Source of the DNA: Rhizaria sp. SCN 62-66
Taxonomy: Eukaryota > Rhizaria, unplaced
NCBI GenBank assembly: GCA_001724265.1
Contig: MEDY01000066.1
Coordinates: forward strand, 62,001-126,000
Length of the DNA stretch: 64,000 bases
Direction: 5' to 3'
Part shown: piece by piece, positions 34,645 to 45,989 of the stretch
Layout: each line of letters starts with the position of its first letter
Numbering within the stretch: position 1 is the first letter of the stretch
Notes under the pieces: model-generated
What the model was told of the DNA's origin: nothing
Database searches by the model: none
Seen by the model: the letters and a program-made list of their open reading frames with translations, nothing else
Position numbers and translations under genes: made by a program

Positions 34645-35940
34645 ATTATTTGCTTCCTAGTGCCATCTCTTTGACTAATCTTTCTTTAGTTACTCTGCGC
34701 CTCTCTCCCGTTCTCTTTTTTCTCTACACTTTGTGTATGTGAAAACAAACGTGCTGTGTGCTACTTTTATTTCTCATCTTCAAAAAAAAGTCTTTGAAGT
34801 GAGCGTGTTGACCAAGCTTGAGATAAAGTTTTAGTTCGATTGATAACTTTCCCTTCCTTTTTTTTTTAATCACTGAAATGGCCACGATATTGCAATGCAT
34901 TGTGTTGAAACGTCTAGTGCTTTGAATTGGTGAAGTATTGTCGATGTTTGTCACGTATTTGACTTAGGTTTGTTACGCGTCAATCTCGCTCAGTTTGCCG
35001 TAAGATATCTCGAAACTTTGCGCTGTAACCATGTTTTGAAAGTTTCTTACGTGAGTTTTAAAGCACATAATAAATCATATAAATAGAGTTTGGACCATGT
35101 CAACTTTACTTTGGCATTTACATAAGTCGTTATATTCGGGCTTCAAGATGGGTCTCACTGCTGGACTGCCAGACTGTGACTGTGAGCGACGAGCTCGGCG
35201 GCCTAACTTCGGTCGGGGTACGAGGCCAAGAGCGGCCGGCCTCACAGCACCCATCGTCTGTCTAGTCCGACGAGCCGTGCGGGTGTGTGGCGCGATAGGG
35301 TCACCTTTAACAAGAATTCTGTTTTAAATTTGGATTAAGCGGGCACGTGAGACATCTTTGGGTATCTTTAGAAAGACGCCAGGGAGCGTATCGGGACCCT
35401 ATACGGCCGTTTTAGAGCGCCTCTCGAGGATGATTTGGGGCTCTTGAAGCCGGCAGCGAACGCCGATACTCGTCCCCGGGCGTCGTCGCCGCACGCATTA
35501 GAGCCTTTGTGCCGATTCTAGCCCTCTTTTAGTATCCTAGTAGCCGTGCTACGCGCCGCGGCGTGCCCGGGACCCCGTCCGTTTGTGCCCCTGCTGGTGG
35601 GCTTTGCTTAACTCTCCGAGAGTGCTCTTGCCCAGACAGAGAGCGAGTGTTGTCATGATGCATTGCATTCCTTGTTCTCACCCGCTTCTACTCTTCTTGC
35701 GCGCTGTTTTTCTAGCTTTGTTCCCCAGGACACGGTCTTCTCGTCCGGTTCAGTCGTTGGTTGTTCGAATCGCACTCGGTTTCTGCTGAGATTTAACTCT
35801 CCTCCGCTTCGCACCGTCCACCGTCGCTCTTCAAACCTTTCACACTTCGCGCTCGCGCTCACCTTCTGCGTCCGCGCACACCCGCGCCCGCTCGCACCGG
35901 CTTACCAGCCCGCTTTCTCTTTCACACACACACACTCCCA
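34645..35940. other. intergenic, mixed composition
   Basis: The first 450 bp are AT-rich and hold the EF-1alpha 3' UTR. From about 35170 to 35600 the DNA becomes GC-rich without an ORF, unlike other spacers here. It includes the 14-mer GCGGCCTAACTTCG (35198-35211), which recurs on the minus strand at 51611-51624. The last 100 bases are C/T-rich with a short CA run just before the next start. This may be a promoter or a structured RNA; I cannot decide. Confidence 0.35.
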
Positions 35941-36942
35941 ATGTCAAACCGCCCCATCGCGGGTGGCGGTGGTGGTTTCCCTGGAGCGGGAACCCGCCGC
36001 CCGTTAGCCCAGTCCGCCCCCGCGGCCAACTTCATTCCCCCGAACCCGCCCTCCACGGGGCCCCGCAAGCCTAACTTCGACCCCCCGCCGTTTGACCTGC
36101 CCCCCTCGTACCAGAAGACCTCGATCTTCGACGACCCCGCCGCCGTGGCCGCCCTCACGGGCTCCGCTGCCGGCGCGGGCGCGGCTTCCACGGCCCCCGG
36201 CGACAGCAGCAAGCACACGACGCCCACTGGCGACGCTACCTCGGCTGCCAGCTCCATCACGGCGGGCGCTAACGGCGTCGCTGCCGGCGCCGCGCACTCT
36301 GGCGCCCGCCCCATCATTATGGGCCCCCGCGAGCAGACTGGCCGCATTGTCGCTCCCTCAACCGCGCAGGTCCAGCAGCAGCCGAACAAGTCTCTCGCGC
36401 GCTCGTTGACAAACAACACGCCGTCGTTCATCATGGCGGCGTCGTGCCCGAACCCCGAGTTCCTGTCGCAGGTCGCGCACAACACGCGCGCCGGCCTCAA
36501 CGCCACCGAGGCGCTCGCCGCCGCTGCCGCAAATGCCGACGTCGTCCGCAAGGCGCAGGACATGTCGATGGGCCGCTCGCCGACCATCTTCTCGATCATG
36601 TCGGGCGTAGAGCAGCAGCTCGCCAACATGTCTCTCGGCGGCACCAACAACAGTAACAGCAACGCCGTGGTCGGCGCCGGCCAGGCACAGGGCGGCGCGC
36701 AGCCCGGCGGTCAGCAGCAGGGCCAGCTCTCCTCGCGCGCGCGGTCCTCCTTCTCGGGCGGGCTCAACGGCGGGCCCGGCGGCCGCGTGTCGATGGGTCC
36801 CCCCGGTGTGGCCGAGGAGGGCGAGGACGAGGATGAGGACGGCGACGACGAGCTTGCGCCGGCGCCTCTCGACGGCGGCATTGAGGAGGAGGAGGACGAT
36901 GACATTGAGGAGGACGAGGAGCAACTCCAGTTTAACATGTAA
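35941..36942 (+). CDS. Low-complexity protein with acidic C-terminus, unknown function
   Basis: A single exon of 333 residues, stop TAA. The ATG follows a C/T-rich leader and gives MSNRPIAGGGGGFPGAG. The N-terminal 70 residues are Pro/Gly-rich (PNPPSTGPRKPNFDPPPFDL). A more ordered core at about 135-230 reads NKSLARSLTNNTPSFIMAAS, FLSQVAHNTRAGLNATEALA and PTIFSIMSGVEQQLANMSLG. A Gln/Gly-rich linker and a run of Glu/Asp (EEEEDDDIEEDEEQLQ) close the protein. Codon use fits neighbouring genes. I do not recognise a family. The acidic tail would suit a nuclear or RNP-associated protein, but this is a guess. Confidence 0.7.
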   Translation: MSNRPIAGGGGGFPGAGTRRPLAQSAPAANFIPPNPPSTGPRKPNFDPPPFDLPPSYQKTSIFDDPAAVAALTGSAAGAGAASTAPGDSSKHTTPTGDATSAASSITAGANGVAAGAAHSGARPIIMGPREQTGRIVAPSTAQVQQQPNKSLARSLTNNTPSFIMAASCPNPEFLSQVAHNTRAGLNATEALAAAAANADVVRKAQDMSMGRSPTIFSIMSGVEQQLANMSLGGTNNSNSNAVVGAGQAQGGAQPGGQQQGQLSSRARSSFSGGLNGGPGGRVSMGPPGVAEEGEDEDEDGDDELAPAPLDGGIEEEEDDDIEEDEEQLQFNM

Positions 36943-38786
36943 AAGGTTTGTTTGTGTGTGTGTGTATGTGAGATCTCTTTCTTTTTCTCTCCGCAAAAAC
37001 AATACCGTTGAACTAAATCTCTCAAGCAGTGACTATTGACGCAGCTTTTATGTTGACAGTTCCTGCGAGTTGTTATCTAAATGTGCACTCTCTCTTTCTC
37101 TCCCTATCTCTTTCGCAACATATCCAACTTGTTGCACAATGTGAAGATCAGTGAAGGCTCCCTCAACGTAGTCAGACATCTGTGCATGCGTCTTTAAGTT
37201 TTATCGACGCATGCAAAGGAGAACAATGAGAAAAACATCAGAAGAATTAGAAATCAGAAGCACTTTATGCTTGTGTTAGGTTATGATATGAGATCATCAT
37301 GGTTCAGATAGCAGCATTAGCAGCAGCGACAACAGCAGCAACATGTGTCACTAATTTTAACGATCACACTTCGACTCGGTAGGAACTGCACGTTTACCAA
37401 AGAGTTTGTGACCACGCTCACTTGTTACATTGTGTGACACTGAGTTTGTGCGTTCTTACTCGACGAGTGTCAGTTTTCCTCCATTTTGTTTTGTGACTGC
37501 TGTTGTTTTGCTGTGCCTTTTGAGCTGTATCGCTGTTCGGTTCGTTCTCTTGTCTGTTGACTTTATCACACCTACTCTTTTTTTTTTCTTCTTCGTGGTC
37601 CTCTCTGGGTTGTCAGTCACTCCCTCAACTGTCACTGTCGTTGCTCCCGCGATTAGCTCTTGCTCCCGCTGCTGCAAAAGCTCCATGCTGCCTGTTTGGT
37701 GCTGTCGCTCTGTACACTTTGTCAGGATGCTGCCTGTCACCGTTGTTGTCGTTGCCGCTGTTTGCCTGTCGCTGTTGCTGCTGTTGCTCTCTGTTGCTGT
37801 CTTTTTTCTGCTGTTGTCGTCGTAACTGTTTTGGTTTTGCTTGTTTGTCACATGCATGCCCGTTTACTGAACCACGCTTCCCACACAACACCAGCACACA
37901 TTGCACACAACGACAGACTTACTTTATTTTATGTTTTCGTAAGAAAAAATTGTAGTCGTAGAAGGTATAGTAGTAGTCCTTTTTTTTGTCTCTCTGTGTT
38001 TTGTCTTATTGTTTTTGTCTCATATGTCGTCTTCGACATTGTTCGTACACAAGTCGTCACTGCGGCCCCCTGCAGTCAGTCGCTCTTTGTCGTCATTCGT
38101 CGTCAACGTCGCCGGATCAGATATCTTTTTTTGCTCTGTCTGTCTGTGTATGCTGTTTTCAGTAGTGTATGCTCGTTTTCTTTTTCTTTCTTCTTTTTTG
38201 GGCCCATTTGGCTCCCCCCTAACAAGAGTGCTTTTTCCCTTCTCTAGCAATCACACTCTTACACGCGCGTACGCCAGCACACATGCACGTACTCGTTGCG
38301 ATAAATATAATAATAATGATGATGACCAATACAAATAATAACTTTCAATGATACTCTTCTCAACACACTCTTTTGTAGACGTATCCGTTTCTTTCATACG
38401 TGCTGTATTGCTGAGCTGTTTGACAATCGTAGACTTGCAATAGTTGTTGTCAATTTGTATTTGAGCTAAATCTGAATAAGTTACTCTATGCTTTGCTTTC
38501 CGTGTCATAACACATCAGTTCCAACATCAACAGCAGCAACAAGTCACGAAGCTGGCCATGAAGCAGCAACACCGAGCTCAACATGGTAATCATGCATTGG
38601 CCAGAGCGCTAATAGCAATATATAGACATAATTTTAACTTGGCACAAACAACTTGGCACAAACATAACTAAATACCAAAGAAAATAAGGTATATTAATAC
38701 CATGAATCGTCATAACACACCATCGTGACTCAGCAGTGGGAGCAGAACCGTGCAATTATGCTGGATCTCTCGCTCGTCAGTGTTTT
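36943..38786. other. long intergenic region with pyrimidine-rich plus strand
   Basis: The largest spacer of the window (about 1.85 kb). From about 37430 to 38250 the plus strand is rich in T and C with many CTG/TTG words. It yields hydrophobic ORFs in several frames that look like composition artefacts. It lies between two converging 3' ends. I see no tRNA, no conserved protein and no repeat unit. A long 3' UTR or a non-coding RNA is possible. Confidence 0.35.
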
Positions 38787-41735
38787 TCACTTCCACAGCG
38801 ATGCGCCCCACTTGGCGACGGGCCCGCCCTTGGCCACGGCAACGGCGACGGCGACGGTCCAGGCGCGTTGGGCCCACTCCATCGCAACGGGGTCCTCGCG
38901 CAGCCTGCTCACGATCACCGCCACGGCCACGGTGAGGCCGACATGGATCGCGAGCTTGAGCAGAGCGCGGACAATGCGCCACAGCACGGACAGGACGCGG
39001 CGCCAGAGCGGCCGCGGCCTGGGTGCCTGCTTACCGTGCGCGCTGGAGCAAGTGGCGCAGTTGCTGTGGTCGTTGGCAGCATTGGCAGCACTGTTAGCAG
39101 CAATGATACTGTTGCTGCCGCTGGTATTGTGCAAAGCAGAGAGCACAGGCGCAGTCGCGGCGTTCACGTTGACGGCCAGCTGCTCATAGTCGCTCACTGC
39201 ATCGCCCTTGCTCTTGCTACTGTTTACAGCAGCAGCAGCGTGCGTCGCAGTATTCAGTGCAGCGCTGGTCGCCGCCTCCGCAGCCGCCTCGGCCTCCCCC
39301 GCGGCCTCAGCGGCCTCCTCGGCCGCNNNNNNNNNNNNNNNCGGAGCCGGCCTCGGCCGCCGCGGCCCCGGCCGCGCCCGCCGCGGCCCTGGCGGCGCCC
39401 GCGGCGCGCTGCGCGCCCTCCGCGGCCGCCTCCGCCGCGCCGGCCGCGGCCCGCGCGCCCGCAACGGCACCCACGACGCTGTGCGAGGCTGCCTCTAGCG
39501 CCTCGAGCCGCCGGTAGAGCCGGAACAGGTGCCGCTTGACCGCGATCTCGGAGCGAGCGCCCTCGCGTGCGAGCAGTTCGTCGCCCGCGCCGCCCGTGGC
39601 CGCGGCGGTCGAGCCAGTGGCGGGGGGGAAGTAATACTTGCGCGCGTCCCCGCCGGTCTGGGCCGCTGCCGAGTCAGCAGGAGCAGAAACACCGCTAGCA
39701 GCACCATGCGACGCAGCAGCAGAGTCAGCCGCAGCCGACTCGGCGCCTTGCGCTGCCGCCTCGGTCGCAGTGGCCGCGGCGGCCGCGGCGGCGGCGCCGG
39801 TGCGGAGGCGGTAGCGCAAAAGGCTCTCCTCGGCCAGGTGCTGCGACTGGGCCAGCAGCTCGGTCAGGCGGTGGCGGCGCTGGCGGTCGAGCGAGCGGCG
39901 CGTGATGTTCTCACTGTTGCCGCCCGCAGCAGCAGTGGCCGGTGCAGTCGCAGTCGTGGAGGCAGAAGCAGTTGCGTCAGCGATGTTGTCTTTCGCTTCA
40001 TCGTCGTCTTCATCGTCGTCAGCGTTGGCGTTGGCAGCGGCAACGGCGGCAAGCAGCGGCGCAGGCACAGCACACAAGCTACTGCTGCTACCGAGACTAT
40101 AGCCAGCGTTAGCGCCGGTGCCGATACTTGCCCGAGTGCCCGCATTATTGCGGCTGCTTTCGGTCTCAACCTCGCCGGTGCCGTTACTGTCCCCGGTGTT
40201 GTTGGCGAACACATCGGAGCTGTGCAGCGACACGTGCAGGGCGAGGTGCGGCTCGTCACACTGGGGCGGCAGCGCCTCGTGGAGTGCGACGCGGACCGAC
40301 GACGGCGAGGGCGCGCCCAGGCTGCCCGTGCTCACGGTCATCGCGCCCCCGCCCAGCGCGGCGCGCACGTCGCTCAGCTGCCGCGCGCGCGGGGCCGGCC
40401 GCGGGAGCGCCGCGTCGGGCCCCGGCCGAGAGCTGCTGCTGCTGCTGGTGCTGCCCCGGGTGATGGTGTAGCTAGATGACGGACTGAGGGGGCTGGGGCT
40501 CGAGACGGTGGCCGAGGCTGAGACTGGAGCGGGCGCGGGCGCGGGGGCGGGGGCGAGCGCGGGGACAGCAGTGGCGGAACTAATGGCAGCGACGCCAAAC
40601 GCGTTCTCGTGGACGCCGCGGCTCGGCGTCGCGCTGTTGCTGTCCTTCACAGCCGCAGCCACAGCCGCCGCACTGTTGTGACTAGGAGTGTTCGCGGAAC
40701 TCGTGCCGGTACTCGTGCTGGCCCGCATGGGGCTGTGCGGGGCGGGCGAGGAGCCGCGGCTGTGGGTAAACGGGTCTGTGTTGGTCAGGTACGAGTGCTT
40801 GTACACTCTCTTGCCATCGGCGCTGTGGGTAGGACTGCTGGAGGGAACGTCGCTCGGAGGGAAGGCGCCCGGAGAGCGGGGAGCACGGATAGGAGACAAC
40901 GAGGACGACGACGAAGCAGCAGCAGCAGCGGATGCAACGGGAGAGTTTGAGTCATCGTCAGTGTCCAAAGCAACGTTGATGACTGCACCGACACTCACGC
41001 TCCCATCATTGGGAGCAGCAGCGGCTGTCACCATGTTCGCGCTAGCGTTGGTGTTGATGCTATTGTTGTTGTTAGCGGCAGCGTCGGCGTCAGCGTCGGG
41101 CAGAGCCACCAGGCCGGCGGCCTCGGCCTTGCGCAGCAGCGCCAGCGTCGCCGCCTCCGCCGCAGTCAGCCGGGCCGCGACGCCCGCGTTGCCAGCGGGG
41201 TTGGCGGTCGCCGCGGCGCTGCGAACAGGGCCAACGCCGGGAGTCTTCTTAATCGCGCTGTTCGAACCAGCAAAGTTAGATTGAGTGTTCAGAGTCGCAG
41301 TGCCGGCGTTCGCGGTCACGGCCGTGCGGGCGCGGGAGCGGGCGGTCGCAGGGGTCACGAACGCACTGCCCGGGCGGCTACTTGCGCCCACGGCTCTCGA
41401 CGCAGTCCGACTCGCACTGGCACACGCAGCAGGCGTGTTGACATAGCCCTGAGTGCGGGGGCGCGCCGGCGTGGGGGCGGCAGAGACGGCTTGCGATTGC
41501 GACTGGGACTGCGTGTCTTGCTGCGAGTTGAACACAGACGCAAACGCGATCTTGGCCGTGTGGTCGCCGCCGTTGACGTCGCCAGTGCTGACAGCGCTGT
41601 GCACGACGTCGTTCGCGGCCGCGGCGGCGACGGGGGCGAGAGCGGCCGCCTCGGACAGCAGCGCGTGCAGCTCAGTGGCGTACTCAGCCGCAACGCTACT
41701 GTTCTTTGCGGTACTCGCGTTGCTGCTGCTGCTGT

Positions 41736-41790
<55 letters not shown>

Positions 41791-42430
41791 AGGGTTGGAG
41801 CGCGCTTCAGAGACGGCTTGCAGCAACAGCGCCAAGTAGGACGCCATCGCGCTCGCAGTGCTGCTGCCGCGCGCGCGCCGCCATGACAGCCATTTGGCGC
41901 GGTCCGATGCCGACGCCACGGTCGAGGTGTGGTGCGCGGGCGTGTTGGGGATGTTGCCGTTCGCGTTGCCGCTGGTGGCGGTGTGAGAGAGGGCGGAACG
42001 GGAGGCGAAAGCGGCCACCATTGCTTCGGGCGTGGTGTAAGGGTTGTCACCGGCGGTGGCCTGCTTGAAGTGGCCGTAGAGGCGCATGGCCACGGACGGG
42101 GAGGGCTGCACGGGAAAGGAGTCCGCTGTTATGACGCAGAGCAAAGAGCGGGAGAGAGGAGGTGGAGTTTGTGGTAGAAGAGGAGGGGGACAGATTTGAA
42201 AATGAGGATGCTAGTTAAAAGTGTCCAACACGTAGAAAATAATAGAGATAAACACGTCAAACATGGGAGTTAAATTTTCTAATGATGGTCAACGATTCGT
42301 ATTGTTAGACAGTGAGATACGTACCGCGCTCATCCTTGAGGAGTTTGACGACGCGGTAGAAGTAGGCCGGCAACTGGGGGTTTTGCTCATCTGCAGCAAG
42401 TGCAGGAGAAGCAACCGCAACGGATGCCAT
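38787..42430 (-). CDS. Tail-anchored acyl-CoA-binding domain protein (ACBD4/5-like)
   Basis: Binds long-chain acyl-CoA; tail-anchored members sit on peroxisomes or ER. Exon 1 is 42430-42325 (MASVAVASPALAADEQNP, YFYRVVKLLKDER) and exon 2 is 42125-38787 (stop TGA); the donor is GTACGT, the acceptor AACAG, phases agree. The ACB domain spans the splice: RLYGHFKQATAGDNPY and RAKWLSWRRARGSSTASAMASYLALLLQA carry the conserved Tyr-x-x-Lys-Gln-Ala and Lys-Trp motifs. About 900 residues of Ser/Ala-rich linker follow. The C-terminus has basic LWRRVLSVLWRIVRALLKLA and then a hydrophobic LTVAVAVIVS segment, as in a tail anchor. A run of 15 N at 39327-39341 interrupts an Ala-rich coiled coil. The two sides are in different frames, so the true gap is not 15 bases. 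Sub-family and location are inferred. Confidence 0.82.
39327..39341. other. assembly gap (15 N)
   Basis: Unknown bases within the Ala/Glu-rich C-terminal part of the acyl-CoA-binding protein gene. The frame upstream and the frame downstream differ by one, so the gap size is a placeholder. Confidence 0.95.
41720..41791 (-). repeat. CTG/AGC microsatellite coding poly-Ser
   Basis: A CTG tract on the plus strand with a few TTG interruptions and a pure run of about 13 units at its right end. On the minus strand it is AGC, giving Ser runs broken by Asn just after the ACB domain. Confidence 0.9.
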
Positions 42431-43029
42431 CTATTGTCGCGCAAAACATGTGTTGCATTTGAAGAGGGTATGAAGGTAAATCAGAGTGAGCTATGAAAGG
42501 AAACGGCGCGTGGTGGCAGGGGCACGTTGCATGTTGACCCACAACAAAGCAAAGACGAGCATCTAAAGTGCATTGCTTACAAAGAGCAATAATAAAGTTA
42601 GAACAAAACGTAGCGGTAATATCGCAAAAAAGCATCGGCAGTTCGCCATTACGACGGGTATAGTCACAGTCAGCCCTTTCCTTCGTCTCTCTATCTTCAA
42701 GCCTCCCTTTCTGTTGCAACGGCTCTCCGAGACTGTCACTCTCATGCAAACCACAATTTCATTGATATACACTGCGTATCACGTTCCATTGAGTTTGAAA
42801 ATAAGACAGTGTACTAAAATACTGTGATTTGCATGAGATGAATATATTGTGTATTTCTCAAAAAGAACTCTCAGTGGCCTTGTGTCTACTTTCTTATCTA
42901 AGTATAAATGCATATGCGCGCATAACACAGCTCTTGTGCGTTGTCAGCACGCATACACTTTCTTTAAAAAACGCGGTTAAATATATATTTCATTCGATAT
43001 CACAGTTTGCAGTAGTTTGGCAGGGTCGC
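42431..43029. other. intergenic, AT-rich
   Basis: Promoter of the acyl-CoA-binding protein gene and 3' UTR of the protease gene, both on the minus strand. Short ORFs at 42387-42827 overlap on both strands and have no family resemblance. No RNA gene seen. Confidence 0.4.
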
Positions 43030-45564
43030 TCACTCGGCCTTGACCGCAGGCGTCTTGCTCGCCCCCGACTTCTTGCCCTTCTTGCCAGTCGCAGCGCCAC
43101 TGCTACTGCCGCTGCCCTCGGCGCCACTGCGGCTGTGAGAAGAGGTCGGCTGCGGCTGCTGCTGCAGGAGGTTGACGGCGCGGCGCGCGGCAACAATGCT
43201 CCAGCCGCCGAAGACGTCCTCGTCCTCGACCTCGTCCACCAGAGCGGCCTCGCGCTGGAACCCAGCGTAGTCGCGGTTGTCATCATCGTCGTTGTCGAAG
43301 CTGAGGTCGGCGTGGTTGCCGCTGTCGCGGAGGACCTTCCTGGCCTGGACAACGCCAATGACGAGGTAGAGCGCGATGCTCTCGACGACGGCGAAGACAA
43401 CCAGCGCCGGTAGCCCGAACACGGTCGTGGCGGCCCAGCTCTGGCTCTTACCGGCAGCGTCCGCGTTGTTGTTCCCAGTGCCGAGGAGCGGGTCAACGGG
43501 GGTAGAGAAGAGGTTGTTCATGGCGTGCAACGCGATGCAGAGCCAGAGGCGGCCGGGCGCGAAGAGCTGGAGTGCGTAGACGAAGCCGATGAGGCCGCCC
43601 ATGACGACCTGCAGCAGCACGTACACGCGCGAGAACTTGGGCGAGAAGAAGTTGACCAGGTGCAGCGCGGAGAAGAACAGCGACGCGGCAAGCGCGGCCG
43701 TAAAGCGCAGGCGGCCACGGCGGGCCGCGCGGGCAGCGGCGCGCGTGCGGGCGCGGGCCAGCCGCGCGGCCGAGGCGGCCGCGGTGCGATCGGCGATGGC
43801 CGCCAGCAGGAGCTCCTTCTTGCGCTGCTTTTCACTAGTAACAGCAACAGCGGCAGCGCCAATGCTGGCAGTGTTAGTATTGTCAGCGTTCTCACCGTCA
43901 TCGGTGTTGTTATTGTTGTTATTAACAGCGGAGGGGTCGACTGTGATGGCCGCGAAAGCAGCCTTGTCCTCGGCCTCGGCGTCGGCCTCAGCCTTGGCCT
44001 CCGCGGCCTCGGCGGCCTCGTCCTCGTCCGCGTACACCTGGTGCAACTTGAAAAAGAAATGCGCCATGATGACGCCGCGGAACACGATCTCCTCGCAGAA
44101 GGGCGCGGTGAACCACAAGTCCAGCAGGCGCAGCCAGTCGACGCGGCTCAGGTCGATGCCGAGCGGCGACGCGGCGGCGGCGGCGGCGGACGCGGCGGCG
44201 GCAGCCACGGCGGCGGCGTTGGCGGCGGCCGTCGCGGCAGCGGTCTCGGAGAACGTGTCGAAGCCAGCACTCGCGCCCGCGGGTGTGACCGTGGGCAGAG
44301 GCGTCATGAGGTTCTCGGTCGAGTAGAGCCACACGCCCGACTGCTTCTGCAGATACCACATCACGGCAGTGCTGACGACGTGGAGCACAACGACGAGCAG
44401 GAAGAAGGGCGACAGACACGGCCACTTGCTGCCCTTACTGCTGCTGTTCTTGCTGCCGTTCGCGGAAGTGAGGCCGCGCGCGCGCGCGTTGGCTTCTGCG
44501 TCGTCCTTGCTGGCCCAGGGCAGCGGCTGCGGCGGCGCGAGCGGGACGAGCCCCAGCTTGACGGTGAACACAAACACGCGCCAGAGCCAGGTCCCGCCGT
44601 CGCCCGCGCCGTCGGTCGTCGCGCGCAGCGCGGGCCCGCGGGCGCGCAGCGCGGTCAGCGTCGGGACGCTCGCGGGACCTGTGGTACCCACGGTACCCGG
44701 GCTGCTCACGGTCGCTGTCGCGGCGGCGGAGTTGCTGTCGGCGCTGTTCTCAGCATTTGCGGCCGCGGGGGCCGCGGAGGGCGGCGGGCGGCGGCCGGGC
44801 GCGGCGGGGTGGCCGTAGGCGGCGAGGCGGTGCAGCAGCGAGGGCACGCAGGGCTTGGGGACGCTCTTGCCGGCGTGCACGGCGGCGTCAAAGGCCCAGA
44901 CCGCCGCGGCCGAGGCGTCGACGGCGAGCGGCGCGCGGGCAACGGGGCGCGTGCGCACTAGTAACGCGAGAACGATGAAGACCGAGGTGAGCGAGCCCAG
45001 CAGCGAGCAGACGAAGCGCAGGGTGGTGGCGCGCACAATGCCGTCGGTGTAGCTCACGGCGCCCGTGTCAGGGTCGATGACCGTGGAGACGTTGAAGAGC
45101 GGGGAGAAAAACATGAGGTAGAGAGAGCGGAGCAGGACGCTGGCGAAGACGAACTGCATCATCGCGAAGAGCGACTCCAGGACGGCGATCTGGATGGCCA
45201 GCATGAAGCCGCGGCGGCGAGTGGCGCTGGCGTCCACGGTCGCGGCGGCGGCGGCGGCGGCCGCGGTGGCCTTCTTCTTCGCGGATTTGGCGGACTTGAT
45301 GAGCGCAGTGGCGGACGCGGCAGCGTCGACAACGGCAGTCGTGGACGAGCCCGAGGCCTCTGAGTCAGCAGCAGTGCCGCCGTTACCGTCGCCGTCCGCG
45401 AGGGGACTGGCGGTAGAGACGGGAGCGACGGGCACGTCGCCCTTGCGCCGACCGCTCACGGAAAAAGCCGGGGCGGAGACGGGGGCGGTGGCGGAAGCAG
45501 TGGGAGCGACCGGGGCGGCGGCGGACGCGGAGCTCGCGCCGTCGTCGGTGGCCGAGGAGGACAT
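43030..45564 (-). CDS. CPBP-family (CAAX/RCE1-like) intramembrane protease
   Basis: A single exon, 844 residues, stop TGA. The ATG at 45564 (MSSSATDDGASS) is the first in frame; the frame is open a little upstream only through a CAG-bounded stretch. After a 115-residue Ala/Ser-rich tail come transmembrane segments (LAIQIAVLESLFAMMQFVFA, FVCSLLGSLTSVFIVLALLV), then VFVFTVKLGLVPL and FFLLVVVLHVVSTAVMWYLQ. The active-site motifs follow: EEIVFRG (about 491), FFSALHLVNFF (about 630) and ALHAMNNLFS (about 683). These are the Glu-Glu-x3-Arg, Phe-x3-His and His-x3-Asn signatures of CPBP proteases, which include RCE1, the enzyme trimming prenylated proteins in the ER. Gly/Ala-rich insertions lie between the motifs. 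RCE1 itself versus another CPBP branch is undecided. The C-terminus is basic (KKGKKSGASK). Confidence 0.82.
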   Translation of the reverse strand: MSSSATDDGASSASAAAPVAPTASATAPVSAPAFSVSGRRKGDVPVAPVSTASPLADGDGNGGTAADSEASGSSTTAVVDAAASATALIKSAKSAKKKATAAAAAAAATVDASATRRRGFMLAIQIAVLESLFAMMQFVFASVLLRSLYLMFFSPLFNVSTVIDPDTGAVSYTDGIVRATTLRFVCSLLGSLTSVFIVLALLVRTRPVARAPLAVDASAAAVWAFDAAVHAGKSVPKPCVPSLLHRLAAYGHPAAPGRRPPPSAAPAAANAENSADSNSAAATATVSSPGTVGTTGPASVPTLTALRARGPALRATTDGAGDGGTWLWRVFVFTVKLGLVPLAPPQPLPWASKDDAEANARARGLTSANGSKNSSSKGSKWPCLSPFFLLVVVLHVVSTAVMWYLQKQSGVWLYSTENLMTPLPTVTPAGASAGFDTFSETAAATAAANAAAVAAAAASAAAAAASPLGIDLSRVDWLRLLDLWFTAPFCEEIVFRGVIMAHFFFKLHQVYADEDEAAEAAEAKAEADAEAEDKAAFAAITVDPSAVNNNNNNTDDGENADNTNTASIGAAAVAVTSEKQRKKELLLAAIADRTAAASAARLARARTRAAARAARRGRLRFTAALAASLFFSALHLVNFFSPKFSRVYVLLQVVMGGLIGFVYALQLFAPGRLWLCIALHAMNNLFSTPVDPLLGTGNNNADAAGKSQSWAATTVFGLPALVVFAVVESIALYLVIGVVQARKVLRDSGNHADLSFDNDDDDNRDYAGFQREAALVDEVEDEDVFGGWSIVAARRAVNLLQQQPQPTSSHSRSGAEGSGSSSGAATGKKGKKSGASKTPAVKAE

Positions 45565-45989
45565 TGGCGCCAGAAGGGATAGACGCCTTTGTCTGCAAGC
45601 ACACAACAAATAAGAAATAAAACAGAAAACTAGAGAGAGATGATTAGACCAACACCGAAACCTGAAGCTGTTGATGATGCGGATAGCGAGATATTTTCAA
45701 ATGACAGTTGAATTTCGGTGTCACCAGACGACGGGCTTTGGTGGCCGCCAACTGTCGAGCCGATCCCAGATGCGCTTGTGGTGGGACGGAGAAAAAAGAG
45801 CTTATCACAAGCAAAACTTTACTTCTAAGACCTATAATTAGAGTATATTATACTAAAACAACGATTGCGTTTTGTTTTGTTATTGAAATCCAGACTGACG
45901 GATCTTCTGAACTTCTGCACTCTTTTTCCGCACGCCCTCCGCCACGGCCCCCCACAGCGCCTCGTTCGCTTCCCCCTCTCGCTGCGCCA
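45565..45989. other. divergent promoter region
   Basis: Head-to-head spacer of 425 bp between the protease gene (-) and WDR55 (+). The centre is AT-rich; the last 90 bases before 45990 are C/T-rich leader. No small gene seen. Confidence 0.45.

Noticed and set aside
37430-37825. 131-codon hydrophobic ORF.
   Set aside because: Leu/Val/Ser content follows from the T/C-rich strand; several overlapping frames look the same and there is no family match.
43525-44961. 478-codon plus-strand ORF opposite the CPBP protease gene.
   Set aside because: Shadow frame; the opposite strand carries the protease motifs.
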